64,000 bases of DNA, from assembly GCA_012845835.1 (NCBI GenBank), contig JABAKD010000012.1, positions 10,033,973 through 10,097,972 on the forward strand. Direction: 5' to 3'. This DNA is from Undaria pinnatifida (taxonomy: Eukaryota > Sar > Phaeophyceae > Laminariales > Alariaceae). Every line of letters begins with the position of its first letter. Position 1 is the first letter of the stretch. The notes under the pieces were generated by a model that saw only the letters and a list, made by a program, of their open reading frames with translations, was not told where the DNA came from and did no database searches. This document shows, piece after piece, positions 22,027 to 33,774 of the stretch. A program made the translations under genes and the position numbers.

Positions 22027-23339
22027 TTATAAAATATTTATTATTAGGAAAGCACAATCGAAAAGCAGGTGGAGGATATGTTATAGGAACGGGCCGTGGA
22101 AGGGTCGATATCATACACCAATACTTGTATCCTGTCAGGAGGAGCCAAGGCGAAGAGCGTCTGGACAACCGTTCAAAAAGGGCACAAATAAACGCATGAT
22201 AATAGAGAGATGGCGATAGACAGCAACGACGGAAGCAGCGACTTCTTGGAGCAAGATATTTCCGATCATTTCATTCATAGCTGCTTGCTCCCTCTGCCTC
22301 GCGATTGGCGCGATTTATTTCCTCGTGTCCGCATCACCGCAGTGCTTTACTGAAATAACAGTGAGTGGCAATCAAAACGGAAAATGTACAGACCAACGGC
22401 AACAGCGCGCAGTAGCAGTGCAGCAACATCGCAATGAATGGAAGAAGCACAGCAAGCAGCAAGTGCTGGTGGTGCTGTGTGTGCTAGCGCCGTCGATGCT
22501 GGTGATGTTGCTGCTGCGGCTGGAGCTGCGGCTGGTGCTGCCGCTGCTGCTAATACGACAACAACTGCTACAACAAGGTTCTGTGGCTGACGCCGCGCGC
22601 TTAATGAAGGGAATTCAAGAGCTTGACAGCTTGACAGCGCGTGGCCGATAGGACCACACGAAAAAATTACAACGTTTTGCATTCAGACGGTAGTTCACCG
22701 GCTGTGATAGTGACTGACAACCACGAAGAAACGACTTTTAATTAACGCGAGGGTGGTCGATAGGACCACACGGAAAATAGGAAAAAATTTCATGAAGGCG
22801 GCGGTAGTAGCGATAGTGGCCGATATGTCCACACATATATATTAGAAACGACAAAATGTTGATGTCAAGACGCCGGTTCCTTCCGACGCGGTTGATAACT
22901 GTCTATGAACAATCGTCTAGGCCAGCGCCAAGAAACACAGCACTCCACTGAATCTTGACATTTTACGTGTCGAAACCGCGAAAAGACGGACATATCCGCA
23001 TTACTTTTTACACACCAGGAAGTGAGGAAACGATATGCCTCTAAGAGCGCAAGCAAACCAACACTGTCTACAGTCAACGAAGCCAACACCGCCCGAACGC
23101 AGCTCAATACTACATCCCCGGCTCGGGTTGTAACAAAACGGGCTGTGCGACAAATGAGGTTTTTGCCGGAATAGCGGACCGCGTAGTTCTGTTGGATACG
23201 ATTAGTTGTGGTGCAGCATTGTACTTCGTTGTGTCATAGACCGTAGAGGGTACCTGATTAAAAGTTGTTAGTGCAGCAGTAGTTTCACAGCAGCATTGTC
23301 TCACTATTAGAGCATATATAATATGGGTTGCGAACATCA
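22027..23339. other. Unassigned stretch
   Basis: CAG/CTG-rich at 22390-22620. Three short hairpin motifs lie at 22641-22832 (listed separately). ORFs of up to 111 codons are Ala/Val-rich repeat readings. Confidence 0.5.
22641..22832. repeat. Three copies of a GTGGYCGATAGGACCAC hairpin motif
   Basis: Copies at 22641-22657, 22753-22769 and 22816-22832. Each has GTGG(YC) and (GA/GT)CCAC arms around a GATAG or GATAT loop. The middle one has a full 6-bp stem. Confidence 0.6.
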
Positions 23340-24172
23340 GTGTCAAACAAATCCTTGATCTCATAGCTGGAGTGAATTTTTATATTATATGTGACCTAAA
23401 CCTCTTGCACCCCTCTCCCCCGCCCTTCCGCCCCCCCACCGCCCCCCCCGTTTTTTTTTTTTTTTGCCTCGCTTCCTTTCACTTAAACGCCCCACCTAAT
23501 ATCGAAATCCGCCAGAGCAATAAACACTTCCACGCCTTGGATATCGCTTCGTTATCTTTTTAGAGCCGTCCATGCCGCTGCTGCAATTTCCACCCACCCC
23601 CGCCCCCAACGCCCCCTCCTTTCCCACCACCCTCACCATCGCCTAGACCTAGCACCACGCGTATAGCAAACCCCTACATCCATGCGACCTAAAGCCCTCC
23701 TCCCCCCGCCCCCCGCCTCCCCCGCCACATCCCCCCCCCCCCCCCCACAATACAAGAAGGATTTATAGTTTCCACGCACAAATTGACCTGCCCCATCCGT
23801 CCCCTCCCCCCCCTCCCCCCCTCCCGCCCCCTTTTGATCAAAATCAGGCCCCCATGTCCTCAAAACTCCACCCTCCCCTCATCGGATATTCGACTTACAG
23901 GATTCACTTGATAAACTGATGCATTTCCTTCCACAGCTGTCAGATTTTGTCTCCTCAGTAAACGGGTTTTATAGTTTCCGCGCACAGACTGCCTAACATC
24001 ACCCTGTTGACCCTGATAGCTACACTGTAGGTGCAAGGGGAGTCGCCGACCTATATCCTTAATGAGGACACACAACCCGTAATACGCGCGATCGGAGTAT
24101 CACACACAGCTTGCAAAGATGAGTTTCGACAAAGTATTCGATCTCACAGCTGGAGTGTATTTCAATTTTTGT
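23340..24172 (-). repeat. C-tract array A3 (family A on -)
   Basis: Starts with the diverged CTCATAGCTGGAG end, runs through several C-tract monomers and finishes with a full family-A copy (about 23870-24172). It is close to the reverse complement of 27236-27900. Confidence 0.85.
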
Positions 24173-24189
24173 AATAATATTGGAACTTT

Positions 24190-24710
24190 AATCGGCGACA
24201 GAGATGCCTTGCGCAGCTATGAATATAAAGATTGAGGAATCGACGTGGAATCAACTAAATAAATCACATATTTTTCGCGCAGCATCAACATCAATAATGA
24301 TAGAAAACAAAAGAACAGAAGAGGTTGTACATCCGGAGACCGAAAATTATGTACCTGGTGTTATTATATTTCATTTTGGCGTATTGACACCGCTATGTTG
24401 AGATTACGAGTCGGCATTGGAAGGCATATTTGAGTGTGGTGAGTGTGGGCTGGCAAACACATTAGAGAAGAAGCGGTGAGCACAAAGACACGAGAAAAAG
24501 AAATGCGCTGTCTAGAGCCCACGACAAGATACCATGCCTTACTAAACGAGGATAACACCAGCATCGAAAACAACAACGGCGAAAGCGATAGGTATGCCTT
24601 GCGCAGCAGTGAATATAGCGATTGCACAATCAATGTAAACTCAACTACCACGGTGTACATATATATAATGAAAAATACGCGCAGCATCAACAACAACGTA
24701 TTAATTTATT
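24190..24710 (+). repeat. Diverged direct duplication
   Basis: A block with ATGCCTTGCGCAGC, GAATATA.CGATTG and CGCGCAGCATCAACA occurs at about 24204-24310 and 24592-24705. Nothing coding is recognised. Confidence 0.55.
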
Positions 24711-24865
24711 ATGAATGTTGACATTTGGACACCACTCTGCTGCTGGGACTGCAGGTGGCGGGAGTGTATTGAAATAGTCAAATTGAGCATGGAACACGTA
24801 CAGGTAGGTATACGATTTACGGTCGTATCGTGCGTGCAGCCTGCACGTACAGGTGGCGCGTGTAC

Positions 24866-25000
24866 GGTCTTCGAAGGTATCGAGAGAGAGAGACAAAACG
24901 AGCCGACATATATATATATATATATATATATGTCGAAAAACGTATTAATAGAAGGTATCGAGAGAGTGGGTAAAACGAGCCTACTTATCATACGTCGAAA
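24866..25000. repeat. AAGGTATCGAGAGAG duplication with (TA)n
   Basis: GAAGGTATCGAGAGAG..AAAACGAGCC occurs at about 24869 and 24951, flanking a (TA)n run at 24908-24932. Confidence 0.7.
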
Positions 25001-25039
25001 AAAGTCGGAACGTGACATCATAACTTGAAACGTAGATAT

Positions 25040-25140
25040 TGCAAGGTTCCCCTTCGGAGGCGGGGTGACGCAAGAGGCTGATGCTTTTTTTGCATTTTGC
25101 ACCCCCGTGCGTTCGCCCGCATCCTTACGGCAGATGGAGC
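25040..25140 (-). repeat. Short repeat G, copy 2, with the shared 3' terminal motif
   Basis: Reverse-complement match to 12512-12611. Read on -, it ends CCTCCGAAGGGGAACCTTGCA at 25040. Confidence 0.7.
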
Positions 25141-26762
25141 ATGCAGCGATATTATTGCAATGTAATTGATCCGGGTGTAGTATCGGAAACAAGGAAGGTA
25201 TGTATTTGTGATACTACTGCTGTAAGAACAGCCCAGATAAATGATGGTGCTCTGATGCTGCTGTTGTAGCCTACCAGGTATTATTTCCAGATCTTCTTGG
25301 AAAATACACTGACTGATCGATGGGTGACCGGCCCAAAAAATGTGCAACAAATTGCGGGTACTTTTTGATGTAGACTATGTGCGATTTGACTGCGGTCTTG
25401 GTGTAAATAAATACTCGAAGCTGCAGCTGTGTTGGGTGATCCGAAACAAACGATGCGAGTTTGCGCAACACGTTGCTGCAGCAACGGCGACCTCCGCAGC
25501 CAGCAGTTGAGCGCCTTCCCCTAAGGTGCCCAGTCACAGATAGCACTAGTGCCATTATCACCGCCAGCTTCCTCCCTACCATGCTCCCCACGCATAGGCA
25601 CTCCGCCATGGAACGAGTGTGTAGCAAGGGAGATAGGCTAGGCGAGGTCATGACCACAGACAGCCGATTTTTTACCTTTAAAAACTTACGCAGTATAGAC
25701 ACCAACAGCAGCAGCAGCAGCAGCAGCAGCGGCTGCCGCGGCGGCGCGGGGGTGCTGGCGATAGCGCTGGAAGCTTTGGCGACAGCGCTGTGGTATAGCG
25801 GTAAAAATTCAGCACCAAGTACGACGCGGAATCTGCTGGTGTTGTGAGCAGCAGCCGATAGGGGGGAACAAACGAACGGCAGCAGCAGCTGATGAAACAT
25901 TGGCATTCTTAACACCACCAGCATTGAAATTACAAAACATAGCTGACGTTTGACGTTCTGGGACAGCCGTTCGGATGGCCCAGCAGCTGCGGGAGCTGTT
26001 CGAAGGGTCGAGAAGCAGCTGCAGCTTTGGAAGCCTGTACAGCCCAAAAGTCCAAAAAACGAAAGTGGTCGGACTTCGATGATGGTAATTATGTAATTAT
26101 GTTCACTATGCCAGCGGTTACTAATTATTGTATCGGTCTACGCGGAAAGCATCCCCGCGTTCACCTAGGGGCCCCAAATGAGGGATCCGGAGAACTGAAC
26201 GATGGGCTGTGAGAAGTTGAAATGACAGCAAAGAAAGTCTTTCCGCAAAATGACATTTGATGAAACATTTGTTACCCTTACCTACTGCTTGATTTGTACA
26301 GTTACTGCTGCTCCGGACCGTCAAATCTGCAGCAACCACGACTGCTCAAAGACATACAGTAGATCGATCATCATACCCCTATGCGCAATCATGGTTCAAG
26401 CAAGTAGCACAGCAAGCAGCAAGCAGCAGCGGCACAGCAGCAGTACATCAGTGACATAACAGGCAGTATCACAGCACCAGCGGCAGCAGCTGAAATAAAA
26501 ATTTGTCAAATTATGAACTGACTTTCTTACCACACAGCTTATCACTTGAGCACCGTCTGCCTACAGCAGCACTTGCACGAGAAAAATGCGACAGCAATGG
26601 ATAGGTGGGTTCTTGTGCACTGCTGGTGCGTTACATCCCACCGCCCACGACATAGAATATTGAAAACTGTCCTGACTGACGTTCTACTCCATCTGTCGAC
26701 AGCTATTTCCGCGTATGCATTGTTGGTGCGTTACATCCCACCGCTCATGACATCTTGGTTAC
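25141..26762. other. Unassigned stretch
   Basis: Contains an AGC run (about 25708-25732), scattered CAG repeats, and a short duplicated GTGCGTTACATCCCACCGC (26626 and 26733). Frames of up to 258 codons start at TTG and are Leu/Ser-rich repeat readings. No gene is supported. Confidence 0.5.
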
Positions 26763-27231
26763 AATACCCCCCCAAAAAGCTGCGACTCCCGAGCTCCACT
26801 CGGCCTCCGGCGGCCTCGCGGTGCCGCCACGTCCCATCCGCACAGCAGCGCTACGACGTGCCGGCGAAAGAACGGGCGTCGGTGCCCGACCTCGGCGAGG
26901 GGGGAGCGTGGAAATCGCCCTCCCGGGGACGGCTCGCTTCCCCCCCCCGTCGCGTTTTCTTCGTCGATGCCGTTTTTTTGTTTTTCGAACTCCAACTATA
27001 TTAAACTTTCGAATTGCTTTCTGGCCACTTGAGCCATGGACACGAAACGACAAGCGCGAGCTGTCCCCGGGAGTGCGATTTCCACGCTTCCCCCTCGCCG
27101 AGGTGGTGCACCGACGCCCGTTCTTTCGCCGGCACGTCGTAGTGCTGCTGCGCGGATGGGACTTGGCGGCACCGCGAGGCCGCCGGAGGCCGAGTGGAGC
27201 TCAGGAGTCGCAGTTTTTCTTGGGGGGTATT
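26763..27231. mobile_element. Long GC-rich foldback (about 180-bp inverted arms)
   Basis: Arm 1 (about 26763-26938) and arm 2 (about 27053-27231) are reverse complements with roughly 90 percent identity and a loop of about 114 nt. The outer ends read AATACCCCCC and GGGGGGTATT. Base composition is much more GC-rich than the flanks. ORFs of up to 197 codons here are readings of the arms. It could be a MITE or foldback transposon, or a source of hairpin RNA. Confidence 0.85.
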
Positions 27232-27235
27232 ACTA

Positions 27236-28107
27236 TAAAAATTAAAATACACTCCAGCTGTGAGATCGAATACTTTGTCGAAACTCATCTTTGCAAGCTG
27301 TGTGTGATACTCCGATCGCGCGTATTACGGGTTGTGTGTCCTCATTAAGGATATAGGTCGGCGACTCCCCTTGCAACTACAGTGTAGCTGCCAGGGTCAA
27401 CAGGGTGATGTTAGGCAGTCTGTGCACGGAAACTATAAAACCCGTTTCTGAGGGGGACAAAATCTGACAGCTGTGGAAGGAAATGCATCAGTTTATCAGG
27501 TGAATCCTGTAAGTCGAATATCCGATGAGGGGATGGCGGAGTTTTTAAGGACGTGGGGGCCTGATTTTGATCAAAAGGGGGGCGGGAGGGGGGGAGGGGG
27601 GGGAGGGGACGGGTGGGGCAGGTCAATTTGTGCGTGGAAACTATAAATCCTTCTTGTGGGGGAGGGGGGGGGGAATGTGGCGGGGGGGGCGCGGGGCGGG
27701 GGGGGAGGGCTTCAGGTCGCATAGATGTAAGGGTTTGCTATACGCGTGGTGCTAGGTCTAGGCGATGGTGCGGGTGGTGGGGAAGGAGGGGGCGTTGGGG
27801 GCCGGGGTGGGTGGGAATTAGCGGCATGGACGGCTCTAAAAAGATAACGAGGCGATATCCAGGGCGTGGAAGTGTTTATTACTCTGGCCGATTTCGATAG
27901 TAGGTAGGGCGTTTAAGCAAGAGAAAGCGAGGAAAAAAAAAAGAAAAGAAAAGGGGCGGGGGGGGGGGCGGGGGGGCAGGGAAAGGGTTTTCAAGAGGGT
28001 TAGGTTAATATAATACTATAATACACTCCAGCTATGAGATCAAGGATTTGTTCGACACTGATCTTCGCAACATTGTGTGTGATTCTCCGATCGCGCGTAT
28101 TAATCAT
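27236..28107 (+). repeat. G-tract array A4 (family A on +)
   Basis: A full family-A copy (27236-27590), then G-tract monomers, then the diverged CTCCAGCTATGAGATCAAGG end near 28030. It matches the order in array A1 (1-700). Confidence 0.85.
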
Positions 28108-29656
28108 ATATGTAGGGGCTTGCTATACGCGCGGTGCTGGGTCTAGGCGATCGTGCGGGGTGTGGGGAAGGAGGGGGCGTTGGAGGGGGGGAGGGGGGGA
28201 TGAATGAAAGCTACGTCATGGGTAGCTAGAAAGATAATGACGTCATATCAATTGCTTAGAGGTGTTTATTACTCTAGCCGGTTTCGATCGTAATTGGGGC
28301 GTTTGAACGAACTGGGTGGGGAGCAAAGGGGGGGGGGGGGGGAGGGCGGAGATGAGTGGGAGCTACGGCATGGATGGCTAGATGGATAATGAGATGATAT
28401 CAGCTGGCTGGTAGTGTTTACTACTCTGGTAGATTTTGATTTCAGGTGGGCGTTTGAACAAGAGGGATCGGGGGGGGGGGGGGTGGGGGGGGGCGAGCAA
28501 TTCCATATGTGCGCGGAAACTATAAACCCTTAAAGGGGACGAATCTGACGGTTGCAGCAAGAAGACACACCTTTATATCACCCGCCTGGTAATGTTTATT
28601 ATTCTAGAAGGTTTGATGTTACATGTAGTATGCAACCCAGTTCTTAGGTGTAGTAAACAACGTGGTAAAAGTTTCATAATTTGGTATTGTAGATGGATCG
28701 AAAGATATAATGTTTCAATCGATAGGTACAATCATGTAGATACCATTATCTTCTGACATCGCTAATTATAAGAAAGACATACATATTGCCAAATACAACA
28801 GGCGAGGTGATGTGGTCATGCAATGTCACCGCCATTGAGAACGAAAGGGAGAGATTCGAATCGTTATTGTTTTGAAAGGAACGCTTAGTGTAGACGCGCT
28901 CAATTACGTTACATCGTTAGTCATACTTCGCTTGGCATAGGTTGGGAGGCGATCATGCAAACGGTATGTACGGAATAATTTACGTAATAAGTTGGTAGTG
29001 TGGTCTACCGCAATTTTAACATATCTGTCTGTACCTCCTTTTCACATTATTATTGTCTCACATATACGATTTTACGCCTATGATTTTTGCCGTGCCGATG
29101 TGGGGCTCTGAGGTCGCCAACTCTAAGACAGAGGTACATCTTACAAATACACCAAGCGAGGTGACGTAGGCATGCGATGTCACCACTATTGAACGCGAGG
29201 GTGACTCTACTTTGTTAGGCATATGCTACTTCGTTTGGTAGAGGTTGTCAGGCGATCATGCACACGGCCGGAGGCACGAAATACCCTGCGTCATGGGTTG
29301 GTAGTGTGGTCTACCGCGGTGTTAACATAACTGTCTGTACTTCTTTTTCACATTGTTATTATCCAGTGTACGATTATACGCCCTGTTTTCTCCCCAGTGT
29401 CGTCGAAAAAGTGGTGGTTCTGTAGATGTCGCGTCCATGTCTGGTGCTCTCGTTAGTGGTGCTCATGAAAACATGCCCTAGCGTGTAGTAGATGATCGCT
29501 GAGTGGTGTTCCTTTCCTTTACATCAAGCCAGGTAGTATATGTCAACGCAACCGCTTGCTTGAAAACGACAAATAAATTCCGCACACACCTGATACAGAG
29601 GAGACGCGTCCGAAGATTGTTCAGTATACCGACGGTCAGGAACAGGTTATCGGGGT
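28108..29656 (+). repeat. Repeat B, copy 1 (about 1.55 kb)
   Basis: Aligned almost end to end with 45914-47461. The first 450 bp are G-tract monomers and the rest is unique to this pair. Internally, 28790-29050 is repeated, diverged, at 29135-29365 (GCGAGGTGAYGT, GGCGATCATGCA, GTCTACCGC). No intact ORF is shared. Confidence 0.85.
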
Positions 29657-29804
29657 ATTATAACCAAGATATTTTTAAAGATCCAAAAAACGCCAATGCC
29701 ACATCGTTAGCGTATTAGACTACAAGGTTCCCCTTCGGGAGGTGGACACGTGCCTCCCGGGGGCGACGCAAGTCGAATGACTACAACTGATGATGATGAA
29801 GCAT

Positions 29805-30452
29805 TTATGCAGAACGTGTATATCGGAGGGATGCGTAGTGGAAAGAATGTGGATAATATAATAAGATATCACAGACATTTGGAGGAGGAGGGTTGGGATA
29901 TTGCTGAGGCTCGGTGTGATAAGTTATTCGAAAGTCCACTCCGTATAACTGCGTGGCAGCAACTAATTCTACGTTTGTAGCATATGCGTAAGGCTGTGAC
30001 ATGAAGTGGAGATACTCTTCAATACTCGAATATGTAGTAGGTTGAGATCCAGCGACTTCCACAAGTTCTTGATTTGCTCCAGCTAAGATGCTGTCGTGGA
30101 AAGTGTTGAAACCTGATCCTGGGATAACGGTGTACAAATTGGTTGTGATGTGGGCAATAATATGTGCACGGACGATGTGATGTAAAGCTGGGTTGTTGTG
30201 CACACGACGCGAGATACATCTTAATAAACATGCACCATCACCAATCTCGGGAATAATGGACCATTGACCAGAATTGTTATTGTTGCCGCTGTTGTTGTCT
30301 TGATCATTTTCGCTGTCTGATGGGTTTGTACTGCTGTCGCTGCTGTTAGAGGAATTATTGGTGTCAATTTGTTGTTTGTTTTCTGTGTCCAGTATTTTTC
30401 CCCGCGTGCTTATACCGATGTTTGTTGCCGATATGGTCTGTTGTGTGCACAT
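29805..30452 (-). CDS. OTU-domain cysteine protease, copy 2 (intact frame, 215 aa)
   Basis: ATG at 30450-30452, preceded by TATAAAGAGATATAAAG at 30481-30497. Residues 1-25 are polar, 26-62 are Asn/Ser/Asp-rich and probably disordered, and 63-210 form the OTU domain. Motifs seen: GDGACLLRCIS (Asp72, Cys75), VRAHIIAHITTN, a central VELVAATQLYGVDFRITY strand-helix stretch, and SFHYASL (His205). OTU enzymes cleave ubiquitin or related conjugates, and this layout predicts an active cysteine peptidase. At under 220 residues it is close to a minimal OTU domain. It has no partner ORF in the element. A role in protecting or processing an element protein is inference only. Confidence 0.85.
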   Translation of the reverse strand: MCTQQTISATNIGISTRGKILDTENKQQIDTNNSSNSSDSSTNPSDSENDQDNNSGNNNNSGQWSIIPEIGDGACLLRCISRRVHNNPALHHIVRAHIIAHITTNLYTVIPGSGFNTFHDSILAGANQELVEVAGSQPTTYSSIEEYLHFMSQPYAYATNVELVAATQLYGVDFRITYHTEPQQYPNPPPPNVCDILLYYPHSFHYASLRYTRSA

Positions 30453-30480
30453 CGTTACTTTTGCTTGGGTTGTGTTGCTA

Positions 30481-30497
30481 CTTTATATCTCTTTATA
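30481..30497 (-). promoter_or_regulatory. TATA-like box of OTU gene copy 2
   Basis: TATAAAGAGATATAAAG on the minus strand, ending about 28 nt before the ATG. Identical to the box in copy 1. Confidence 0.5.
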
Positions 30498-31688
30498 CAG
30501 GTTTCGCTACTGCTGTATGGTAACCACCGTGTCAATTGTGAGGGAGAACTCACAGTAATGACATAGTTCACGTCGTTGCAGCGGGTACATATACACCGCG
30601 CCCGCGTCTAGCAGTGCGGGAAAATTCTCTCGCAAATACATTTTGATGCCACCCCGATGTACGTGCGAGGACTAAAGTTCCACCGCCGTGTGTGTAGTAG
30701 ACGTATTTAAGCCTGACGATATGCCTATATTTTAGGCTCTAAACCAAATTAAGCCCTATCATCGTGTTTTAAATGTCTACAAAATAGGTCTATTTTATCG
30801 ACCTAACGACCACGGCAGACCACGGTGAGATGTGGATTTTCCCAAAATATGCACTTGGGCACATTTTGGCCCAAGTGCATATTTGAAGCAATTTTCCAAG
30901 TATTTTCCAGCAAACAACAGCATTTCAGACGACAAAAGCTCGAGGAAACATCAGACGGATGCCTACATTTCGAGGGTGGGAATTGAACCGGGTTGAGGGC
31001 CAGTCCTGCTGTGCTGCTGTACTGACTGCCACACTGAGGCACACCGAAGGCGGCAGACGCCTGCGAGGTATCCTACATATGAAGCGAGTATGGAGTACGA
31101 AGCACTCAATGTTTTTGCCAGGCACCAGTTATTTGTTTTGGCCGTTTGTTCAAGCTCGCACAGCATGGGCAGGGGAGGGTCTTTCTCGAAGTTTCCACCC
31201 ACTCATGTGCTGACTCATGACATAAATCCTCGTCTTGCCATCTGCGTCTGGAGTAGTGCAGAAGTATCATAGTCTATTTTCAAGTAGTTTGATCTTTCCT
31301 CGGCTTTTCTTTTTATGCGTACTGAAAGAGACCACTATTTCGAGTTTTAGACATATGGTGTTTTTTTTATGCGTTTAAGGTCGAAATATCGAATGGCCTA
31401 GCTCTTCCAGTTGGAAGTACTTAAGACCTAACCTCGAGGCTTAAATACGTCTAGTGTGTGGTTGCCCGGGGACAGAAGCGTCTCATACCCCGCAAAATAG
31501 AGCCAGTCTCGGCGGCTTTCCGCGGCCATAGCTCGCGCCACGGACGTCCCATGAGCCCGGCACACGGCTGATAATATACCGACGGGTAGTCTGATCGCAT
31601 TGCAGAAGAAAGCACACAAAAAAGCTCTGCGCCGGCGGAGAAAAAGGGACGGACTAGGCAAAAAAATCAAAATGGTACATATGCATAT

Positions 31689-32172
31689 ATAATAAGGATT
31701 TTAGTACTTACATACAGAGGTTGGTACAGCACCAATTTGTTTTCGTCGCAACAGGCATATCTCGGGAGTACCACTAGTTGTAATAAAAACCAGCAACCAA
31801 CACGCACATACATACATACATACATGCAGCAGCATGAACAAGAACAGCAACAACATGAACGAGAAGAGCAGCAGCACAAAAGTCAGTGCCACCTTGTTGT
31901 GATAAGCAGCGTGGATATCATAACTGAAATACTAGCTAGCTGTGGTTTCGTAGATGAGGAGGATTCGGGCTGCCGTCGGACACAACAGGGTACGTACGAC
32001 GAGCCCTTTGTTACCAGTTAGTATGTGTGTGCCTATATGTTTCCTTACATTGTTGCCTGTCTGCGGAGGTACAAAGGTGCACCACGAAGCTTGCAAAGTT
32101 GAGTTTAAACCACTCAATCGGTCTCACTCACAGCTAACGTTTTTCATTTCTTTTTGTTTTTATGGAAGTAAG
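31689..32172. other. Unassigned stretch
   Basis: Contains an ACAT run (31802-31823) and a diverged relative of the family-A end near 32080-32150 (minus: GCTGTGAG..CAACTTTGCAAGC). No gene recognised. Confidence 0.5.
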
Positions 32173-32819
32173 TGTGGATACCAGTCCTTATTCCCCTGAT
32201 CGTTTCGCCTCCTTATCACTATAATCCTTCAAGATCATCTTGGCTCCTCGAGGCAGACTCTGAGGTGTTTCCTCATCGTTGACCCTCGAGCGTGCGGTTG
32301 CGCACATAAAAGGATCTACGACTGACTGCAGTATTTTCAATTGTCTCGTTACAGATGGACATATCTCCGAGGGTGAGCGACTCGGAAAGCACGTGCTTCT
32401 CTATGTCGTCCCTCGGGTTCCCCGATCTTACTGAAACCGATGGGCAATCGATCTGGGCAGAAACCCTAAACAACTTCCCAACTGCGGGAACGACTTCCAC
32501 AACTGGGCATCGTCAGGTGGACTTCTGACGGCGAGCTCTCCTCTCCCGATACCGGGCTAGGTTAGCCTCCCCAAACAGGGGGTGGTTATAAACATTATTA
32601 CTGGCTTGACTGGACTTATCCCAAGTCGACACCTCTTATAAAAGTAAGACGCGCACGTTTGCACGTCTGAAAAAGTGGGTGGTGATGTGGATACCAGTCC
32701 CTATTCCCTAGATCGTTTCGCCTCCTTATCACTATAATCCTTCAAGATCATCCTGGTTCCTCGAGGCAGACTCTGAGGTGTTTCTTCATCGTTGACCCTC
32801 GAGCGTGCGGTTGCGCACA
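32173..32819 (+). mobile_element. TRIM-like element with 134-bp terminal direct repeats
   Basis: Repeats 32173-32306 and 32686-32819 are about 95 percent identical, start TGTGGATACC and end GCGCACA, so they have LTR-style TG..CA ends. The 379-bp interior has no substantial ORF. A purine-rich stretch (GAAAAAGTGGGTGGTGA) precedes the right repeat, as a polypurine tract would. Flanks do not show a clear 5-bp target-site duplication (GTAAG versus TAACC), so a simple duplication is not excluded. Confidence 0.6.
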
Positions 32820-32923
32820 TAACCCACCTCGGTGTGTCTCCACACTAACACCTCCATCAGAGGAAGAGAAACCTGCGAAGGGACCACTATCCCACAAAAT
32901 GTATAATTATTATACTACAACCT

Positions 32924-33213
32924 TGGGCTCCGCATGGGTGCCGGCACTCGCCGGCATCCATGCTCCGGGTGGGGCAGGGCAGCACTTCGACTTTTTCGAT
33001 TCAATATCCGATAGACTAGAGTAAAAATTAACCGTTACTACGCAACACATAGTGTACGCGTGTAGAAGGTAAAGTAATGCCAAGATATATATCGATATAG
33101 TCGAGCAGTGGACTACTAACTTCTACCGTTTCTTACGTGAATCCCATTCCGAAATTCATCGTATTATTTCGATATGATAAATCCGAGCCCACGCAGACTG
33201 ACCCTCTAGTAAA
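32924..33213 (+). repeat. Hairpin repeat family, copy 2
   Basis: Arms 32933-32945 and 32950-32962 with a 4-nt loop. One change versus copy 1 becomes a G-T (G-U) pair. The rest of the 290 bp follows copy 1 with scattered changes. Confidence 0.8.
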
Positions 33214-33564
33214 AGGTATAACCTGTCCTGACTGACGTTCTACTCCGTGTGTCGACAGGTGTCGCCATGTGTTTGAACGATGCTGTTGAACGCTGGTGAC
33301 AGGTGTCGGGCTGGTTGTTGATGTTCTTGAAAGCTGGTGACCTGTGTTGAACTCTTCGGTAGTGCTTGGGAAGAAGTTGAGCAGGTGTCATCAAAATCGG
33401 TTGTTATGAACGATGGCCACAGAAACTTCGCGGAAGCATCGAGTTTTTCCATATACGACAGGTTTCTCTTTTTTGTGGTCTGATTGCTAAGGTGTGTACC
33501 CCCGCAATAGCAGGTATACTTGGTGCTGCTGTTCCTCGCCCACACCTACGTGACCAATAGCAAA
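33214..33564. other. Unassigned stretch
   Basis: CTGACTGACGTTCTACTCC and the palindrome TGTCGACA near 33228-33258 also occur at 26673-26703. No gene recognised. Confidence 0.45.
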
Positions 33565-33774
33565 ATGAAACGGCCCTCTCCAATTAGCACAGCTTCACGT
33601 CGTATGTGCTCATCATGTCGCCTGACCCACGATTGTCTGCTATGTGTGAACATCACACGATGGACATATCAGATCCCTGTTCATGATGATGTCTTCCAGG
33701 GAAGATATATCCATGGTCTATATGATCCGAGTGGCGTTTATATTACGTTGCCGGGTTGGAGCCGGAGTATCTGA
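33565..33774 (+). CDS. Small Cys-motif ORF, 69 aa
   Basis: ATG-initiated frame with CSSCRLTHDCLLC at residues 15-27 (Cys-x2-Cys-x5-Cys-x2-Cys spacing), which could bind zinc. It ends GVYITLPGWSRSI. No family is recognised and no second copy is seen. Chance ORF not excluded. Confidence 0.25.
   Translation: MKRPSPISTASRRMCSSCRLTHDCLLCVNITRWTYQIPVHDDVFQGRYIHGLYDPSGVYITLPGWSRSI

Larger units (their letters stand above)
29721..31688 (-). mobile_element. OTU element, copy 2 (-)
   Basis: Inverted copy of 14421-17315, lacking the 540-bp segment and the promoter duplication. It is the simpler and probably more original form. It begins at ATATGCATAT (31679-31688) and ends on - at the terminal motif at 29721. 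The internal hairpin (30845-30884) and the TAGACGTATTTAAGC inverted pair are kept. It starts 64 bp after the end of repeat B. Confidence 0.78.

Noticed and set aside
25271-26047. 258-codon hydrophobic frame on -
   Set aside because: Starts at TTG; the Leu run is an AGC microsatellite read in reverse.
26755-27348. 197-codon frame and several others across the foldback
   Set aside because: Both strands are open because the arms are inverted repeats. Differences between the arms do not respect codons.
29750-29980. 76-codon plus-strand frame (also 17062-17286 on -)
   Set aside because: Antisense to the C-terminal part of the OTU gene; conserved only because the gene is duplicated.
32168-32824. 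Target-site duplication for the TRIM candidate
   Set aside because: Flanks GTAAG and TAACC do not match; only a partial TAA is common.
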